A stretch of 64,000 nucleotides of DNA from Cliona cf. orientalis (GCA_963930775.1 OZ005699.1:1757501-1821500); one strand, 5' to 3'; shown: positions 10,447 to 39,939, counted from the stretch's first letter. Notes: generated by a model from the letters alone, not told the origin. Numbers and translations: made by a program.

Positions 10447-13422
10447 ATGGCACTGATCATGCTACTATGTCTGGTTCTGGTCAGCACTGGAATGGCTCTT
10501 CGAAGAGAATATTTAAGCAGTTCTAGTTCAAGAGACAAGACTGAGCTATGGGATGATCCAATATCCAAACTTGAGCTGCTTCAAAGAGCAACCAGTGAGA
10601 TCTTAGGTAATTCTGGCCTTGAGAGCAAATTAATCAAATCGGACGAGAGAGAAATGAAGCAAGTAAACTTCAGGACCATACGTAGTCAGTTGGAATTTGA
10701 ACTCGATCAGGATAATCTGAATTCTAAATCCTCAAATATCTCTTCTCTCTTACTCAGTTAGAGTACCTATAGCTACCTCACCAGAATTATAATTATTATA
10801 GATTTTAATTTTGTGTGTGCAGATAATAAAAATGAGAGAAAGGACTGCATTACTGAACTCAAAATTTCAGCTCTGACCGGAAAGAGAAAGGGAGCTGGTT
10901 ATTCCATGTGGCGCAGTGACCATCGTATCATACTTAGTTTAAGGAACAAGCAATCTTTGCAAGGAATTATCAAAGGCCCTGCATACTACAATTGCCCTTA
11001 TACTTTGAAGATGAACTTTGTACAGGACTTTCAACCAGGAAATCTGTGTGTGAAATCCACAGATATCTCCCAAGTCACCCTATTAGCTGGAAGACACAGT
11101 TCTAACTGGTACATCACAAGAATCAAAACCTTCGTCAAAGTTGGAACAAAGCCTTATAAAATGTTAACGAACGACCCCACCTTTAACAAGTGGCTCGATG
11201 GGAAGAATGCTAACACAGCGAAATTGGTGTTGACGCTGAGCTTGGGCATAGTAGAAGATGCACTACTCTGTAGTCACGGTACACCCAGTGTGTGTGAGTG
11301 CAAGCCAGAGGCAGATACATGCATCTTTAATCTTGAAATAGACGAAATTAGGACCTTCACTAGCTACCAAAAGATCCCGATCGGCAGTGAATATGATGTC
11401 AAAGACACACATGGTGTAGTGTATAGCATCGGAGCTGATGGTGAACAAAAACCATTTGAACAGCACAAGGACAGATACTGTGCAAATCACTTCAACTTTG
11501 CTAACTATTGTTCAGAACCCCAGTTTGTGGATGGTAAAACATTCCGTATGGCGATTGGTGTCAATGGACAAATCCCGGGGCCCACCATTATTGTGCACGA
11601 AGAACAAACAATTGTACTTCATGTTCACAATAACCTGACAACAGATGGTGTATCTATTCACTGGCACGGCTTGCATCAAGTTGGGACTCCGTGGATGGAT
11701 GGCGTGGGGCAACTAACGCAGTGCCAGATCGATGCATCGTCTAGTTTTTCGTATGTCTACAAAGCCAGCCCTTCAGGCACTTTTTGGTACCATTCGCACA
11801 GTGGGACACAGAGAACTGATGGGCTTTTTGGTGCACTGATAGTCAAAGAAAAGCCCGAAAGACTGAAGATTATCAAAGACAAGCTGTTGGTAAACCACGG
11901 ATTAAAGGATTTTGAAGACCTTCCTGGAAGGCACAGTATCACATTACTCGATTGGCAGCAAGAGTCATCCCTTGAACTACTAACTCAACTGACTAGTGGT
12001 CTAGGGTTTTATCCCGATATTCCAATCGGTGAAGTGCCACCCAGTGATATTAACAGTGTATACAAAACAACACTTAGTTATGATAATAGTGCCGTGGGAG
12101 CAGTGCCATACTTTTCTGGTCTTATCAATGGAAAAGGGAGGCACAAAGGTATACCCTATGCCAAGACACGGCTCAGTGTTTTCACTGTAGAAAGAGGCCA
12201 TAGTTACAGATTTCGCTTAATTGGAGCACAAAATCACTATGCCTACAAGTTTTCTATCGATGGTCACAGACTCACAGTAGTATGTACTGATGGCTATTGG
12301 GTTAAACCACAAAAGCAAATAGATTACATCATTATTCATTCCGGAGAGCGATATGATTTCATTCTTGAAGCTGATGCTAAATTTGGAAACTATTTTTGGA
12401 TCCGAGCTGAGACTATGGAAATTGATCCCCTATCAAATGGAGGCAAGCCTCCCTATACTACTCTGGGTCACACAGCTGAGGCAATACTACAGTACACTGA
12501 GAAGGGCATTGTAGCTCAAAAAATCCACTCGACTCGTTATGAAAGCATCAAATTGAATTCCAAGCCTCGAGATTGTCTCATTCAAGGATGTAAGGCAATT
12601 AACTGTCCATTTGAAGCATTCCATCCATCCTACAATATAGAGTGTATTAACATTCAAAAATTGCAACTGCTTGAAGAAACATCTAGAGATCAGTTACCCC
12701 AGGCTCTTCCTCCTAGTGACTGCACGGACTGTCTACATTTCTTCAACTTTGGATTTGAAGGGGAGTCTGGCTCTAGCTCAGTGAACGGGCGTAACCTCAT
12801 CCTTCCACCTGTCCCACCGCTGACACAAAACAAAGACTTTCAGGAACAAGCTATACAGTGCAGCAACCATGCTACTGACTGCGATCCTTTCACACAAGAC
12901 TGTAAGTGTACCTATGTCATCGATATTCCTTACAAGAAAACTGTTCAGTTTGTTTTCTCGGCAATGGGGGATGAATTACAATCCCATCCAATCCATCTCC
13001 ATGGACACTCCTTTCATGTGGTCCACATAGGATATCCGCAATACAATCGCAGTACAGGATTTCTCATTCCCAATCATCAAAATCCAGATATACAATGTCT
13101 AGACACCTGTCAAGGGAGAGGCTGTAATCCCAATCGGTGCACAAATCCAAGGTGGAAGAATAATCGCCCTCCTCCCTCTCTCTCCATTGATCCTTACACA
13201 GTGCGGAAAGACACAGTCATAGTACCGGCTGGAGGGTATGCTGTCATTAACTTTGTATCCGATAATCCCGGTCACTGGTTTCTACACTGCCACGTTGAGG
13301 CGCACCAGTTTCAAGGCATGGGGCTTTTCATCAACGAAGCTTTCAGTGAACAGCAGAAGCTTGATACTCCAAAGTCAATGAACAAGTGCGGAGATGTGGA
13401 TTATGGAAATCATGTGCACTAG
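10447..13422 (+). CDS. secreted multicopper oxidase (laccase-like), 2 exons
   Basis: Exons 10447-10756 and 10823-13422, joined in phase across a 66-base GT-AG intron. The start is the ATG at 10447; the codon six bases upstream is TTG. A signal peptide is followed by about 300 residues without copper motifs, then three cupredoxin domains. All four copper-site motifs are present: HWHG (about 11659), WYHSHSG (about 11790), HPIHLHGHSF (about 12985) and HCHVEAH (about 13285). A Met five residues after the last His, at the axial position of the type 1 copper, suggests modest redox potential. It should oxidise phenols, catechols or metal ions outside the cell using O2. The N-terminal part contains a PLAT/LH2-like pattern (SNWYITRI ... 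FNKWLDG), which I rate as possible. Three-domain laccases are usually 500-700 residues; this one is about 969. Confidence 0.9.
10757..10822 (+). other. 66-bp intron in multicopper oxidase
   Basis: GT at 10757 and AG at 10821-10822, with a short pyrimidine/GT-rich 3' end. Phase 1: removing it restores the reading frame that is otherwise stopped by a TAG at 10759. Confidence 0.8.
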
Positions 13423-13698
13423 TTGACTGTTGTTACAGTAACTATAATATAGTGTACATATGTACAGTTACCCGGTAATAGTTTTGGTTAAGTGACCCCT
13501 TAATATTACTATATGCATGCGCCACCGCAGTAGCTGTGCCTGTGTGGAGGACTCAAATAAGTGGGCGTGATCTCCAGAATGAGAGTCACTATAGCTGTTA
13601 ACGTTCTTTTAATCTTTGTTGAGTACTAACATAAAATAGCTAATGTCATAATCATAATTCTGACAGCACACAGAATATTAATACTACAGCAGCACAGC

Positions 13699-14916
13699 TC
13701 ATCTTCCAACCGGTTGCATTAGAGTCCAACCATGTCCCCAGTGGCAACCATCCCCAGGTAGTTCATCCACTGGAGTCAGTAGGTAGAGTGGAAATCCATC
13801 GTTATCTAAATAAAGCCCAGGAGCTTGACGACGTACAAAATAGCTAACCGAACCATCAGACCAGGTCATATTTGTTTCCCACATGAAGTCCGGTAGAAGA
13901 GTCCAGCTCAGCCCATCCTCACTGTAGCCATAGGCACCTCGCGAACCAGATTGTGGTTGCAGCTGGCAATGGGTGAGCATGTGATAGCCTCGCTCAGTTC
14001 TCCAGATGAATGGATCTTCGTTGCTCATCACCTGACCTGGAGTCACCAGAGAGGTTGGCCAGTCATCAGGCACCGTCCATCCAAACACAGGCTCTTCTGT
14101 GCGGAAGGTATAAGGTCCAGACCAGTGGGGAGCTGTGGCAATACCTATCTTCTCTTTTGTCCCTTTAGTGGGTGGTGTAGGTTGCTGACACTGAACACTC
14201 CTAAAAGCCATGATAGCTGTGCCGTTAGGGGTGAATGTGACGGATGGACAGTTTGTCTGACAATGCCAAGATTCTCTATCATCTGGCCCTGGCCAAGGAT
14301 TAAATATGATTTTCTCTTTCCATGGACCGTACACGCTGGAGCTCCATGCCACAGCCATCACTTCATGACTGTGGTTATATGCTGCAAGGCCCACGCCACA
14401 ACCCTTTTCACGACACCCATCTGATAACAAATCTGGGAACTCTCCTCCATCATATTTGATCATGTAGATAAGCAAGGTACCGTCTGGAGCGCGAATGGCG
14501 TGAGTTTCGTGGTGGAATACTGGCAAGACCACCTCAGCAAATGTGAAGGGACCAGCTGGTGATTTTCCCTCCAGACGTACGATGGCAGTATTGCACATGT
14601 AATGATCAGCTTCATCCAGCGGTGGGTCAGTGTACCCCTTAGCCGTGACGAACAAATGGTAGATCCCATTCTCGTAGATAACGTCGCCTCCCCAGGTTGG
14701 CATGCTTCCATTGTAGTAGCCGTGCGGTTCAAGTCGATTTGGCGGCTTCAGTTTCAGCTGGTTGCATTTCTCTCCCTGCCATCCTGGATCACAGACACAG
14801 ACGCCTCCCTTGCAGACTCCGTTGAGCACACAGTCCGTCTCGCTACCCTCTCTGCAGGCAGCTAAAGCAGAGCCGGAGAAAAATGTCAGGAAAGCAGCAC
14901 AGAGTATTGCCAACAT
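13699..14916 (-). CDS. secreted EGF plus five-bladed beta-propeller (GH43-like) protein, 405 aa
   Basis: Signal peptide (residues 1 to about 19), then one EGF-like module (about 21-53, six cysteines, ending VCDPGWQGEKC). A about 340-residue domain follows with the repeating features of five-bladed-propeller glycosidases: GGDVIYENGIYHLF, AVAWSSSVYGPWKEK, NEDPFIWRTERGYHML and similar blade ends. It resembles proteins loosely grouped with GH43/GH117 in animals and algae. Whether it cleaves glycans is uncertain because I cannot place the catalytic acids reliably. Single exon, and no break is seen. It lies head-to-head with MMUT, with 217 bases between the two starts, so the two may share a promoter region. 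Confidence 0.75.
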   Translation of the reverse strand: MLAILCAAFLTFFSGSALAACREGSETDCVLNGVCKGGVCVCDPGWQGEKCNQLKLKPPNRLEPHGYYNGSMPTWGGDVIYENGIYHLFVTAKGYTDPPLDEADHYMCNTAIVRLEGKSPAGPFTFAEVVLPVFHHETHAIRAPDGTLLIYMIKYDGGEFPDLLSDGCREKGCGVGLAAYNHSHEVMAVAWSSSVYGPWKEKIIFNPWPGPDDRESWHCQTNCPSVTFTPNGTAIMAFRSVQCQQPTPPTKGTKEKIGIATAPHWSGPYTFRTEEPVFGWTVPDDWPTSLVTPGQVMSNEDPFIWRTERGYHMLTHCQLQPQSGSRGAYGYSEDGLSWTLLPDFMWETNMTWSDGSVSYFVRRQAPGLYLDNDGFPLYLLTPVDELPGDGCHWGHGWTLMQPVGR

Positions 14917-15133
14917 TGTTCAACGAGCCCCGCCCACACCTTTGCGCATGTGCATTTCGTGCTAGCACGAGGGGGTGGGGCTGACTAGTCGACTAGGCCG
15001 AGGCTTACAGTTTTTGCATACGTCAACGTTCGTCATGACCCCAATATAGAGTACAAAGGGTAAAGGTCTCCCCTCAGCCAGGATCGAGAGAGAAGTCTGT
15101 TTTCTCTGAGGGATCTGGTGCCAAGAGGGAGCC
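14917..15133. promoter_or_regulatory. head-to-head promoter region, propeller gene / MMUT
   Basis: The 217 bases between two divergent ATGs, more GC-rich than the surrounding DNA and without an obvious TATA box. It must hold both 5' UTRs and probably a bidirectional promoter. This is inferred from spacing only. Confidence 0.5.
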
Positions 15134-33194
<18,061 letters not shown>

Positions 33195-33420
33195 AGGAAA
33201 GGACATTTGCTGTATATTATTATTGCTTACATAATGTCACATAAGCCGACAGTCTTCATGCCAATTCAATGTTTTGATAAAAATTAATAAGAAAGTGGAT
33301 TCCATGCACAATGTCATAATATTATATGCAATGTCATGTACATTCTATATTATAGTCATGCATATAGCTACAATACTTAATAATAATTATTTCTCTCGTA
33401 TGGGCGATGTGGGGCTTACT

Positions 33421-35734
33421 TCAGCTCGAGATCGTCCCAATTAGTCTAGTTACCTCAACTTTGTCAGTGGTACTAATTACACTATCGCTAGTGTATCCAC
33501 CAACCACCATCATCTCATTGGTTGGGAGGACTGCAACAAGACACAAACTTCGAACAGTTGGCATGTTACTGATGATATCCCAGGAGTTAGTGGTTGGGTT
33601 GTACTTGTGAATAGCTGATGTGGTCTTGCCCTTTAATATATTTTCCTTTCCACCAACTGCCACTAGCTTTCCATTGACAGCTGCACAGGTGGAGTTGTAC
33701 ACTGGGACATCAGTAACTCTGTGCCACACTGAACTACTGGGTGATGTTCCACTGCATGACTGCAGGAGCGTTATCAGTGAACAGGTCAGCACTGATTTTG
33801 AAGGACCATCCTTATCAAATCCTCCCAGCACGTATAGCTGCTCTCCACAGATGGTTGTTGATGCCCAACAGTAGGGGTGAGGGAGGCTAGCTGCTGTTGA
33901 CCAGACTAGTGTTTCAATATCCATCACTTCCACTGTGTCCAGTCGAGCTAGATCACCCTTTCCACCAGCCACTATGAGGTGCTGTTTGGTGGACACTACT
34001 GCTGTGTGGGATCGTTTTGATGGCATAGGTGGGAAATGCTCCTCCCACATTTGAGCTTTGCTATTCATACTAAGCAATGCATTATCAGTAGTTACCTGTT
34101 TCGATCCACCAATGGCTGTGAGTAGACTTCTGATGACAGCTGAACTGCCATGCCAATGGGGACACTTAGGAAGCTCACTCCATCTCTGTTTAAATGAATC
34201 ATATGAATATGTTCGACCATCATAGCTCATGAAGTAGGCCACATTCCCATCCACAACAGCAGCTCCCCTGGCCATCGTGTATGGTGCCTTCCCTCCATCT
34301 CTCCATTGTAATTCAATCAGATGTCTAGCAGGTGGGTGTGATGTTTGCAGTTGCATACCAGGTTGCGCAAATGATTGTGACTGTGCATCTTTCACTGAGC
34401 GACCCTACTGGAGTTGTCTCCCCCTAACTCGCTGAGCTCTAGGTAGTGGTGACTGGGATGGCTTTGTAATTTGTTCAGACTGCTGAGTCAGCTGTTGTTG
34501 CAGCTGTTCCACCTGTCTCTGTAGGGACTGCTGAATTTCTGCTGTGATATGTTCTTGTTCTTCAAGCTGCTTATTCAGTGTTTGAATTTCTCTCTCTTGT
34601 GATTGAACTTGTTCATCTTTTTGTCTAAGTTGTGAATTCTTTGACTGACTCTCACTCTCCAGATGCTGATATCTCTGCTGCTGTTGCTGATATTCCCACT
34701 GCAGTTGTTGGTTTTCATCACGTAGCTCCTGTAGCTGCTGAACAGTTGATGCTTCTCTTACATGAATTTCTTCCATCTGTCTTTCTAGCTGGGCTATGTC
34801 ATTCTGCACCCTCTCAACTTGCTCTACACTCTCTCTGTACTCTCTAGTCTCCTTGAGACCAGCCAGCCTCTGACACAGCTCCTCACTTGAAGGTCTCATT
34901 CTCCTGGTAATGGAGGCAGTTCACTACAATCGGCAAGAGACCATGACCAGGGTCAATCATATCAATGTGATTCTTTCTTCTCTCTGGCTCAAGGATAGGT
35001 ACTTTAATTGTACCAGTTGGTGATGCAGGGAATGGGACAGTTCTAGTGCGAGATCCAGGCTCAGGCCACAGTCGGGTGCACACTTGTATCATGATCACAC
35101 CCTCAGAGAAGCAATCCAGCTTCTTTGTGTACACTGGTGGCTCGTCCAGTGCTTCTGGAGGCATACAGGCTACTGTTCCTGGGCACGTGGTGAGAGGGGT
35201 CATGCTTGGAGCTGCACCAGCTAGCTTGGACATGCCAAAGTCTGTCACTTTAGCTCTGCTCTTAGCCACGATCAGCACATTGTTGCTGGAGAGGTCTCGG
35301 TGGATGATGTCATTGGAGTGAAGGTAAGCGACTGCTAAAGCAACGTCGTGGCAAATATCCACTTGAACATAGTAAGCTAGTAATCGTTGTGAATGTTCAA
35401 GCATTTTTGTCAAACTCTCGTCAAGCAGTTCCATCAGCAGCACTGGTAGTCTGGACTCAGGATCTCTGGTCATGCCAAGGTACTGCACAATGTTTGGGTG
35501 TCGGATTCTCTCAAGAAATGCACACTCTTGTCGAAATCTCTGCATGATCCTGCCTGCTCCTGGGTCATTGGGGTCTAGGATGGTTGGGTGGAGGATTTTA
35601 GCAGCACAGGGCAGCTGGTCACACTTGGCCTTGTAGACAGCTCCATAGGAGCCATGGCCAAGGGGTTGGCTCTTGTTGATGCAGAAATTTCGATAGCAAA
35701 AGATTTGCTGTGCTCTAGTCTGCTGATTGGCCAT
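33421..35734 (-). pseudogene. kinase-coiled-coil-Kelch copy 1, disrupted
   Basis: Same gene as the intact copies at 36964-39438 and 45523-47850, but with two lesions. Two bases are missing in a TC run near 34898, which shifts frame at the kinase/coiled-coil border. A CAG-to-TAG change near 34404 stops it just before the Kelch part. Kinase (34883-35734), coiled-coil (34405-34899) and Kelch (33421-34395) parts are each still open, so decay is recent, or separate products are conceivable. It converges on MMUT, with 226 bases between the two stops. Confidence 0.8.
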
Positions 35735-35800
35735 CTTTTGTTCACATTGAGTTCTGTAGGCTAGCTATGAAGTCAGTCTTCTTTCAAGGTATACACCCAC

Positions 35801-35820
35801 TGTGCAGCATCAGTCATGTG
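35801..35820 (-). promoter_or_regulatory. conserved block upstream of kinase-Kelch copy 1
   Basis: TGTGCAGCATCAGTCATGTG (plus-strand reading) occurs upstream of all five kinase-Kelch copies: 35801, 39451, 43828, 47902 and 51929 (one substitution in the last). In four copies it is 50-100 bases from the ATG and preceded by a GGTATACA-like word. In copy 2 a deletion brings it to within 13 bases of the ATG. It is probably a core promoter or 5' UTR element; conservation may simply reflect recent duplication. Confidence 0.45.
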
Positions 35821-36007
35821 ATAATATTGTGGTCACTATCTGCAGCACAATACCTATAATGTATTCATAGGAACAAACCAAGAGGTAACCAATATAATAT
35901 TATGAAGCACACCCAGTTATTGTAGGTACCTCATGAATATCCACAGTTATGACAAAATACATGATAAAAATTAAAGGTAGCTATGAACCAATAAAAACAA
36001 CCGTGAT

Positions 36008-36494
36008 CTATATATTCAAGTGTTTTCTAAACCACTCTGACTTCTCATAATACTTTGAATTCCCTAGTCTCAGTGCTGCCCTCTTGTAGAAATAATAGTA
36101 AAATACAGCCTGCAACTTTTGCAGCACATGAACTGCCTGTAGTCCATCATTCCATCCATACACATTCGTACGTTGCCATCGCACGCTCACATTCCATATA
36201 TGGAATGCAACTGTCAGTGATAAATACAGAACTCCTACGAGTAGTGTAGCTGCAAATTTCTTCACCAGGAGAGAGATGAGCCCGGCCTTGAAGGCAAATG
36301 TGTTGAAGAAGATTAGAAACAGGAGAATGAGTGAAAATATGAGGTAGATGTCTTGAATTAGGTAAATGACCAGGAGTACTATGGAATTGCTGGGGGCAAC
36401 TGATAGGACAGCTAGAGAATGAGTTGGAGAAGATCTCTACGCTGAATAGGATCAGCTGGAGGACCAGGATGAAAGAGCACTGAATCGGCTGCCA
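36008..36494 (-). pseudogene. TMEM138: TMEM138 copy 1, frameshifted
   Basis: Aligned with the intact copy at 52151-52627, it has extra bases near the start (about 36475) and a net gain of about 7 bases near 36400-36412, so the N-terminal membrane segments are out of frame. The last 85 codons (36008-36265) remain open. Confidence 0.8.
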
Positions 36495-36717
36495 TCTTTT
36501 GTTGCTATGATCACTGAGCTATAGTACTAGTGCTACTGAAGCACTGACCGAGTCAGCAAGCAGTTATGGTTGAAATGTTCTTAATTATTACTATACCAGT
36601 AGAAGTTACTCTTTTGAAACGGCCATGCTTGAAATGTATTGACAATGCATAATACTTCACATCACATACTAATCTGTACGTTCTTTGCATGTGCTATAGT
36701 ATAATAATGTATTTTAG

Positions 36718-36780
36718 GTGATTGATGAGGCCATTGAGAGACATCTGACCTGGAAATAAGAAGGTAACTGGAAAACTGTA
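36718..36780 (+). pseudogene. MMUT last-exon copy 2, internally deleted
   Basis: Keeps the TTTTAG acceptor and the first four codons (VIDE), then jumps to the region encoding AIERHL. More than two thirds of the exon is missing and the frame closes at a TAA. It could not supply the end of the B12 domain. Confidence 0.85.
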
Positions 36781-36963
36781 AAGGAAAGAACATTAAATTT
36801 TGCTGTACTACCAGTATTATTCCTATATAAGCTAACCATCTTCATGCCAATTCAGAACTAATTTTGTGCTATTCTAGTATCTTAATTATAGCTAATTATT
36901 GTTGTGTAACTGTGTATGGTCCTGTGACTCATGTGAGGATGACTTGGTATTTCTGTGTCTACA

Positions 36964-39438
36964 CTATTGGTGCATTATTGCAGCTGTCTCAATTTTATCA
37001 GTTGAGAATATTGAATTAATGATTCCACCAACCACCATCATCTCGTTGGTTGGGAGGACTGCAACAAGACACCAACATCGAGCAGTTGGCATGTTACTGA
37101 TGATGTTCCAGGAGTCAGTGGTTGGGTTGTACTTGTGAATAGCTGATATGATTTTATCTTTTGTATCTGCTCCTCCAGTTGCCACTAGCTCTCCATTGAT
37201 AGCTGCACAGGTGGAATGGTATGCTAATAGTGGGATATCAGCAATTCTGTGCCACACTGAACCAGTTGATGCTCCATTGCATGACTGCAGGAGCTTTGTC
37301 AGTGAACAGGTCAGCACTGACCTTGAAGGACCATTATTAAGTCCTCCCAGCATGTATAGTTGATCTCCACAGATGGTTGCTGATGCTCCGGAGTAGGGGT
37401 GAGGGAGGCTAGCTGCTTTCGACCAGACTAGAGTTTCAATGTGCATCACTTCCACTGTGTCCAGTCGAGTTAGATCACCCTTCCCACCAACCACTATGAG
37501 GTGCTGTTTGGTGGATACTACTGCTGTATCGGATCGTTTTGATGGCATAGGTGGGAATTGCTCCACCCACATTTGAGCTTTGCTATTCATACTAACTGGA
37601 GCGCATGCACTCCTGATACTAAGCAATTTATTGTCTACAGTTCCCTGTTTTACCCCACCAGTGACAGTGAGGAGACCTCTGATGACTGCTAAACTGCCAT
37701 TCCAATTGGGACACTTAGGAAGCTCACTCCATCGCTGTTTAGTTGAATCATATGAGCATGTATGTCCATCATAGTCCATGAAGTAAGCCACATTCCCATC
37801 CACAACAGCAGCTCCCCTGGTCATCTTGTATGGTATCTTCCCTCCATCTTGCCATTGTTCAATCAGATGTCTTGCAGGTGGATGTGACTTTTGTGGTTGT
37901 ACGAATGATTGTGATTGTGCATCTTTCACTGAGCAACCCTGCTGGAGTTGTCTCCCCCTAACTCGCTGAGCTCTAGGTAGTGGTGACTGGGATGGCTTTG
38001 TGATTTGTTCAGACTGCTGATTCAGTTGTTGTTGCAGCTGTTCCACCTGTCTCTGTAGGGAGTTGTTAGTCTTCTGAATTTCTGCTGTGATGGATTCTTG
38101 TTCTTCAAGCTTTTCACTCAGTGTTTGAATTTCTCTCTCTCGTGATTGAACTTGCTCATCTTTTTGCTTAAGCTGTGAATTCTTCGACTGAATCGTACTT
38201 TCAAGGTGGTGCAGCTGTTCCACCTGTCTCTGTAGAGACTGCTGAATTTCTGCTGTGATGTACTCTTGTTCTTCAAGCTGTTCACTTAGTGTTTGAATTT
38301 CTCTCTCTTGTGATTGAACTTGTTCACCTTTTTTCTTAAGCTGTGAATCCTTTGACAGAATCTCACTTTCATAGCAGCGGTGCCGTTGCTGATATCTCTG
38401 TTGCAGTTGCTGGTTCTCATCACGTAGCTCCTGTAGCTGCTGAACAGTTGCTGCTTCTCTTACTTGCATTTCTCTCATCTGTCTTTCCAGCTGGGCTATG
38501 TCATTCTGCACCCTCTCAACTTGCTCTACACTCTCTCTGTACTCACTAGTCTCCTTGAGACCAGCCAGCTTCTGACACAGCTCCTCACTTGAAGGTCTCT
38601 TATTCTCCTGGTAATGGAGGCAGTCCACTGCAATCGGCAAGAGACTGTGATCAGGATCAATCACATCAATATGATTCTTTCTCCTCTCTGGCTCAAGGAC
38701 AGGCACCTTAATTGTACCTGTTGGAGATCTGGAGTCTTGAACAGTTCTAGTGCTAGGTCCAGGCTCAGGCCACAGTCGGGTGCACACTTGTATCATGATC
38801 ACACCCTCAGAGAAGCAGTCCAGTTTCTTTGTGTACACTGGTGGCTGATCTAGTGCTTCTGGAGGCATGTAGACCACTGTTCCTGGACACATGGTGAGAG
38901 GGGTCATGCTTGGAGCTGCACCAGCTAGCTTGGACATGCCAAAGTCTGTCACTTTAGCTCTGCTCTTAGCCATGATCAGCACATTGTTGCTGGAGAGGTC
39001 TCGGTGGATGATGTCATTGGAGTGGAGGTAGGAGACTGCTAAAGCTATGTCATGGCACATATCCACTTGAACACAGTAGGCTAGTGATCGTTGCGAGTGT
39101 TCAAGCATTTTTGTCAAATTCTCATCAAGCAGTTCCATCAGCAGCACTGGTAGTCTGGACTCAGGATCTCTGGTCATGCCGAGGTACTGCACAATGTTTG
39201 GGTGTCGAATGTTCTCAAGAAATGCACACTCTTGTTGAAATCTTTGCATGATCCTGCCTGCTCCTGGGTCATTGGGGTTTAGGATTGTTGGGTGGAGGAC
39301 TTTAGCAGCACAGGACAGCTGGTCACACTTGGCCTTGTAGACAGCTCCATAGGAGCCATGGCCTAGGGGTTGGCTCTTGTTGATGTGGAAACTTCGATAG
39401 CGAAAGAGTTGCTGTGCTCTAAGCTGCTGATTGGCCAT
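36964..39438 (-). CDS. protein kinase-coiled-coil-Kelch protein, copy 2, intact, 824 aa
   Basis: Single exon. The kinase domain is at residues about 16-285, TKL/TK-like, with all key residues: glycine loop GHGSYGAVYKA (26-36), Lys46 in CAAK, Glu70, HRDLSSNN (Asp147, Asn152), DFG (165-167) and MPPE (191-194). So it should be active, probably on Ser/Thr. A long Gln/Glu-rich coiled coil (about 290-480) follows for oligomerisation, then a basic linker and about five to six Kelch repeats (about 540-815; units such as RGAAVVDGNVAYF and AAVNG-like blade ends) forming a propeller for partner binding. Even-type markers are SFVQP and IAD. No signal peptide, so intracellular. It is one of two intact copies in the array. 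Confidence 0.9.
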   Translation of the reverse strand: MANQQLRAQQLFRYRSFHINKSQPLGHGSYGAVYKAKCDQLSCAAKVLHPTILNPNDPGAGRIMQRFQQECAFLENIRHPNIVQYLGMTRDPESRLPVLLMELLDENLTKMLEHSQRSLAYCVQVDMCHDIALAVSYLHSNDIIHRDLSSNNVLIMAKSRAKVTDFGMSKLAGAAPSMTPLTMCPGTVVYMPPEALDQPPVYTKKLDCFSEGVIMIQVCTRLWPEPGPSTRTVQDSRSPTGTIKVPVLEPERRKNHIDVIDPDHSLLPIAVDCLHYQENKRPSSEELCQKLAGLKETSEYRESVEQVERVQNDIAQLERQMREMQVREAATVQQLQELRDENQQLQQRYQQRHRCYESEILSKDSQLKKKGEQVQSQEREIQTLSEQLEEQEYITAEIQQSLQRQVEQLHHLESTIQSKNSQLKQKDEQVQSREREIQTLSEKLEEQESITAEIQKTNNSLQRQVEQLQQQLNQQSEQITKPSQSPLPRAQRVRGRQLQQGCSVKDAQSQSFVQPQKSHPPARHLIEQWQDGGKIPYKMTRGAAVVDGNVAYFMDYDGHTCSYDSTKQRWSELPKCPNWNGSLAVIRGLLTVTGGVKQGTVDNKLLSIRSACAPVSMNSKAQMWVEQFPPMPSKRSDTAVVSTKQHLIVVGGKGDLTRLDTVEVMHIETLVWSKAASLPHPYSGASATICGDQLYMLGGLNNGPSRSVLTCSLTKLLQSCNGASTGSVWHRIADIPLLAYHSTCAAINGELVATGGADTKDKIISAIHKYNPTTDSWNIISNMPTARCWCLVAVLPTNEMMVVGGIINSIFSTDKIETAAIMHQ

Positions 39439-39450
39439 CTTGTTCTTTAT

Positions 39451-39471
39451 TGTGCAGCATCAGTCATGTGA
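39451..39471 (-). promoter_or_regulatory. conserved block upstream of kinase-Kelch copy 2
   Basis: Same block as at 35801. Here it is only 13 bases from the ATG because the intervening leader is deleted, and the DNA upstream of it (39475-39850) is not shared with the other units. Confidence 0.4.
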
Positions 39472-39474
39472 CTC

Positions 39475-39850
39475 TGTGTATTCATTGCCTTCTCGGCTAA
39501 TTACCCCGTGCGCATGCGCAAGGGGTGTGTCAGCACAAAAAATTAATGGAGATCTAGGCATCTGAGCGACTGGCACAACATGTCTGTCGAAATCGTCGAA
39601 AAACTGGCTTCATCATGCTTCGAATCGGTTGGTAAGGCCTACGAACATTGCAAAGTTTAATGCTGCGTTTTTGTTGGCCACGCCTATCACTTTCTGTTCC
39701 CATGTGCACAACCTACGTCTAGCACAATACGTAGGTAAGGGTCGTCTACTGTACAGGCGCACAATCGCTGCTGCGGCTTTGTAGATGCAGTTGTTGTAGG
39801 TACTGGTACATCTAACTACCGGCTTGTATCATGAATAATCATAGTTTTAA
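39475..39850. other. unit-2-specific DNA, possible foreign first exon
   Basis: This stretch replaces the leader region found in other units and is more GC-rich. It contains an ATG at 39580 followed by 17 codons and a good donor (G|GTAAGG at 39632), which looks like a first coding exon with CpG-rich surroundings. No matching second exon is visible nearby. Confidence 0.3.
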
Positions 39851-39939
39851 TTTAAATAGAATATCTAAATACACGTAAACCCAAACCCAAACCCAAATCT
39901 ACATGGTGTTGCCTGGAAAACAACCGTGATCTCATAGCA

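Noticed and set aside
39880-39898. AAACCC triplicate as interstitial telomere repeat
   Set aside because: Three units only, and the sequence is not TTAGGG-type.
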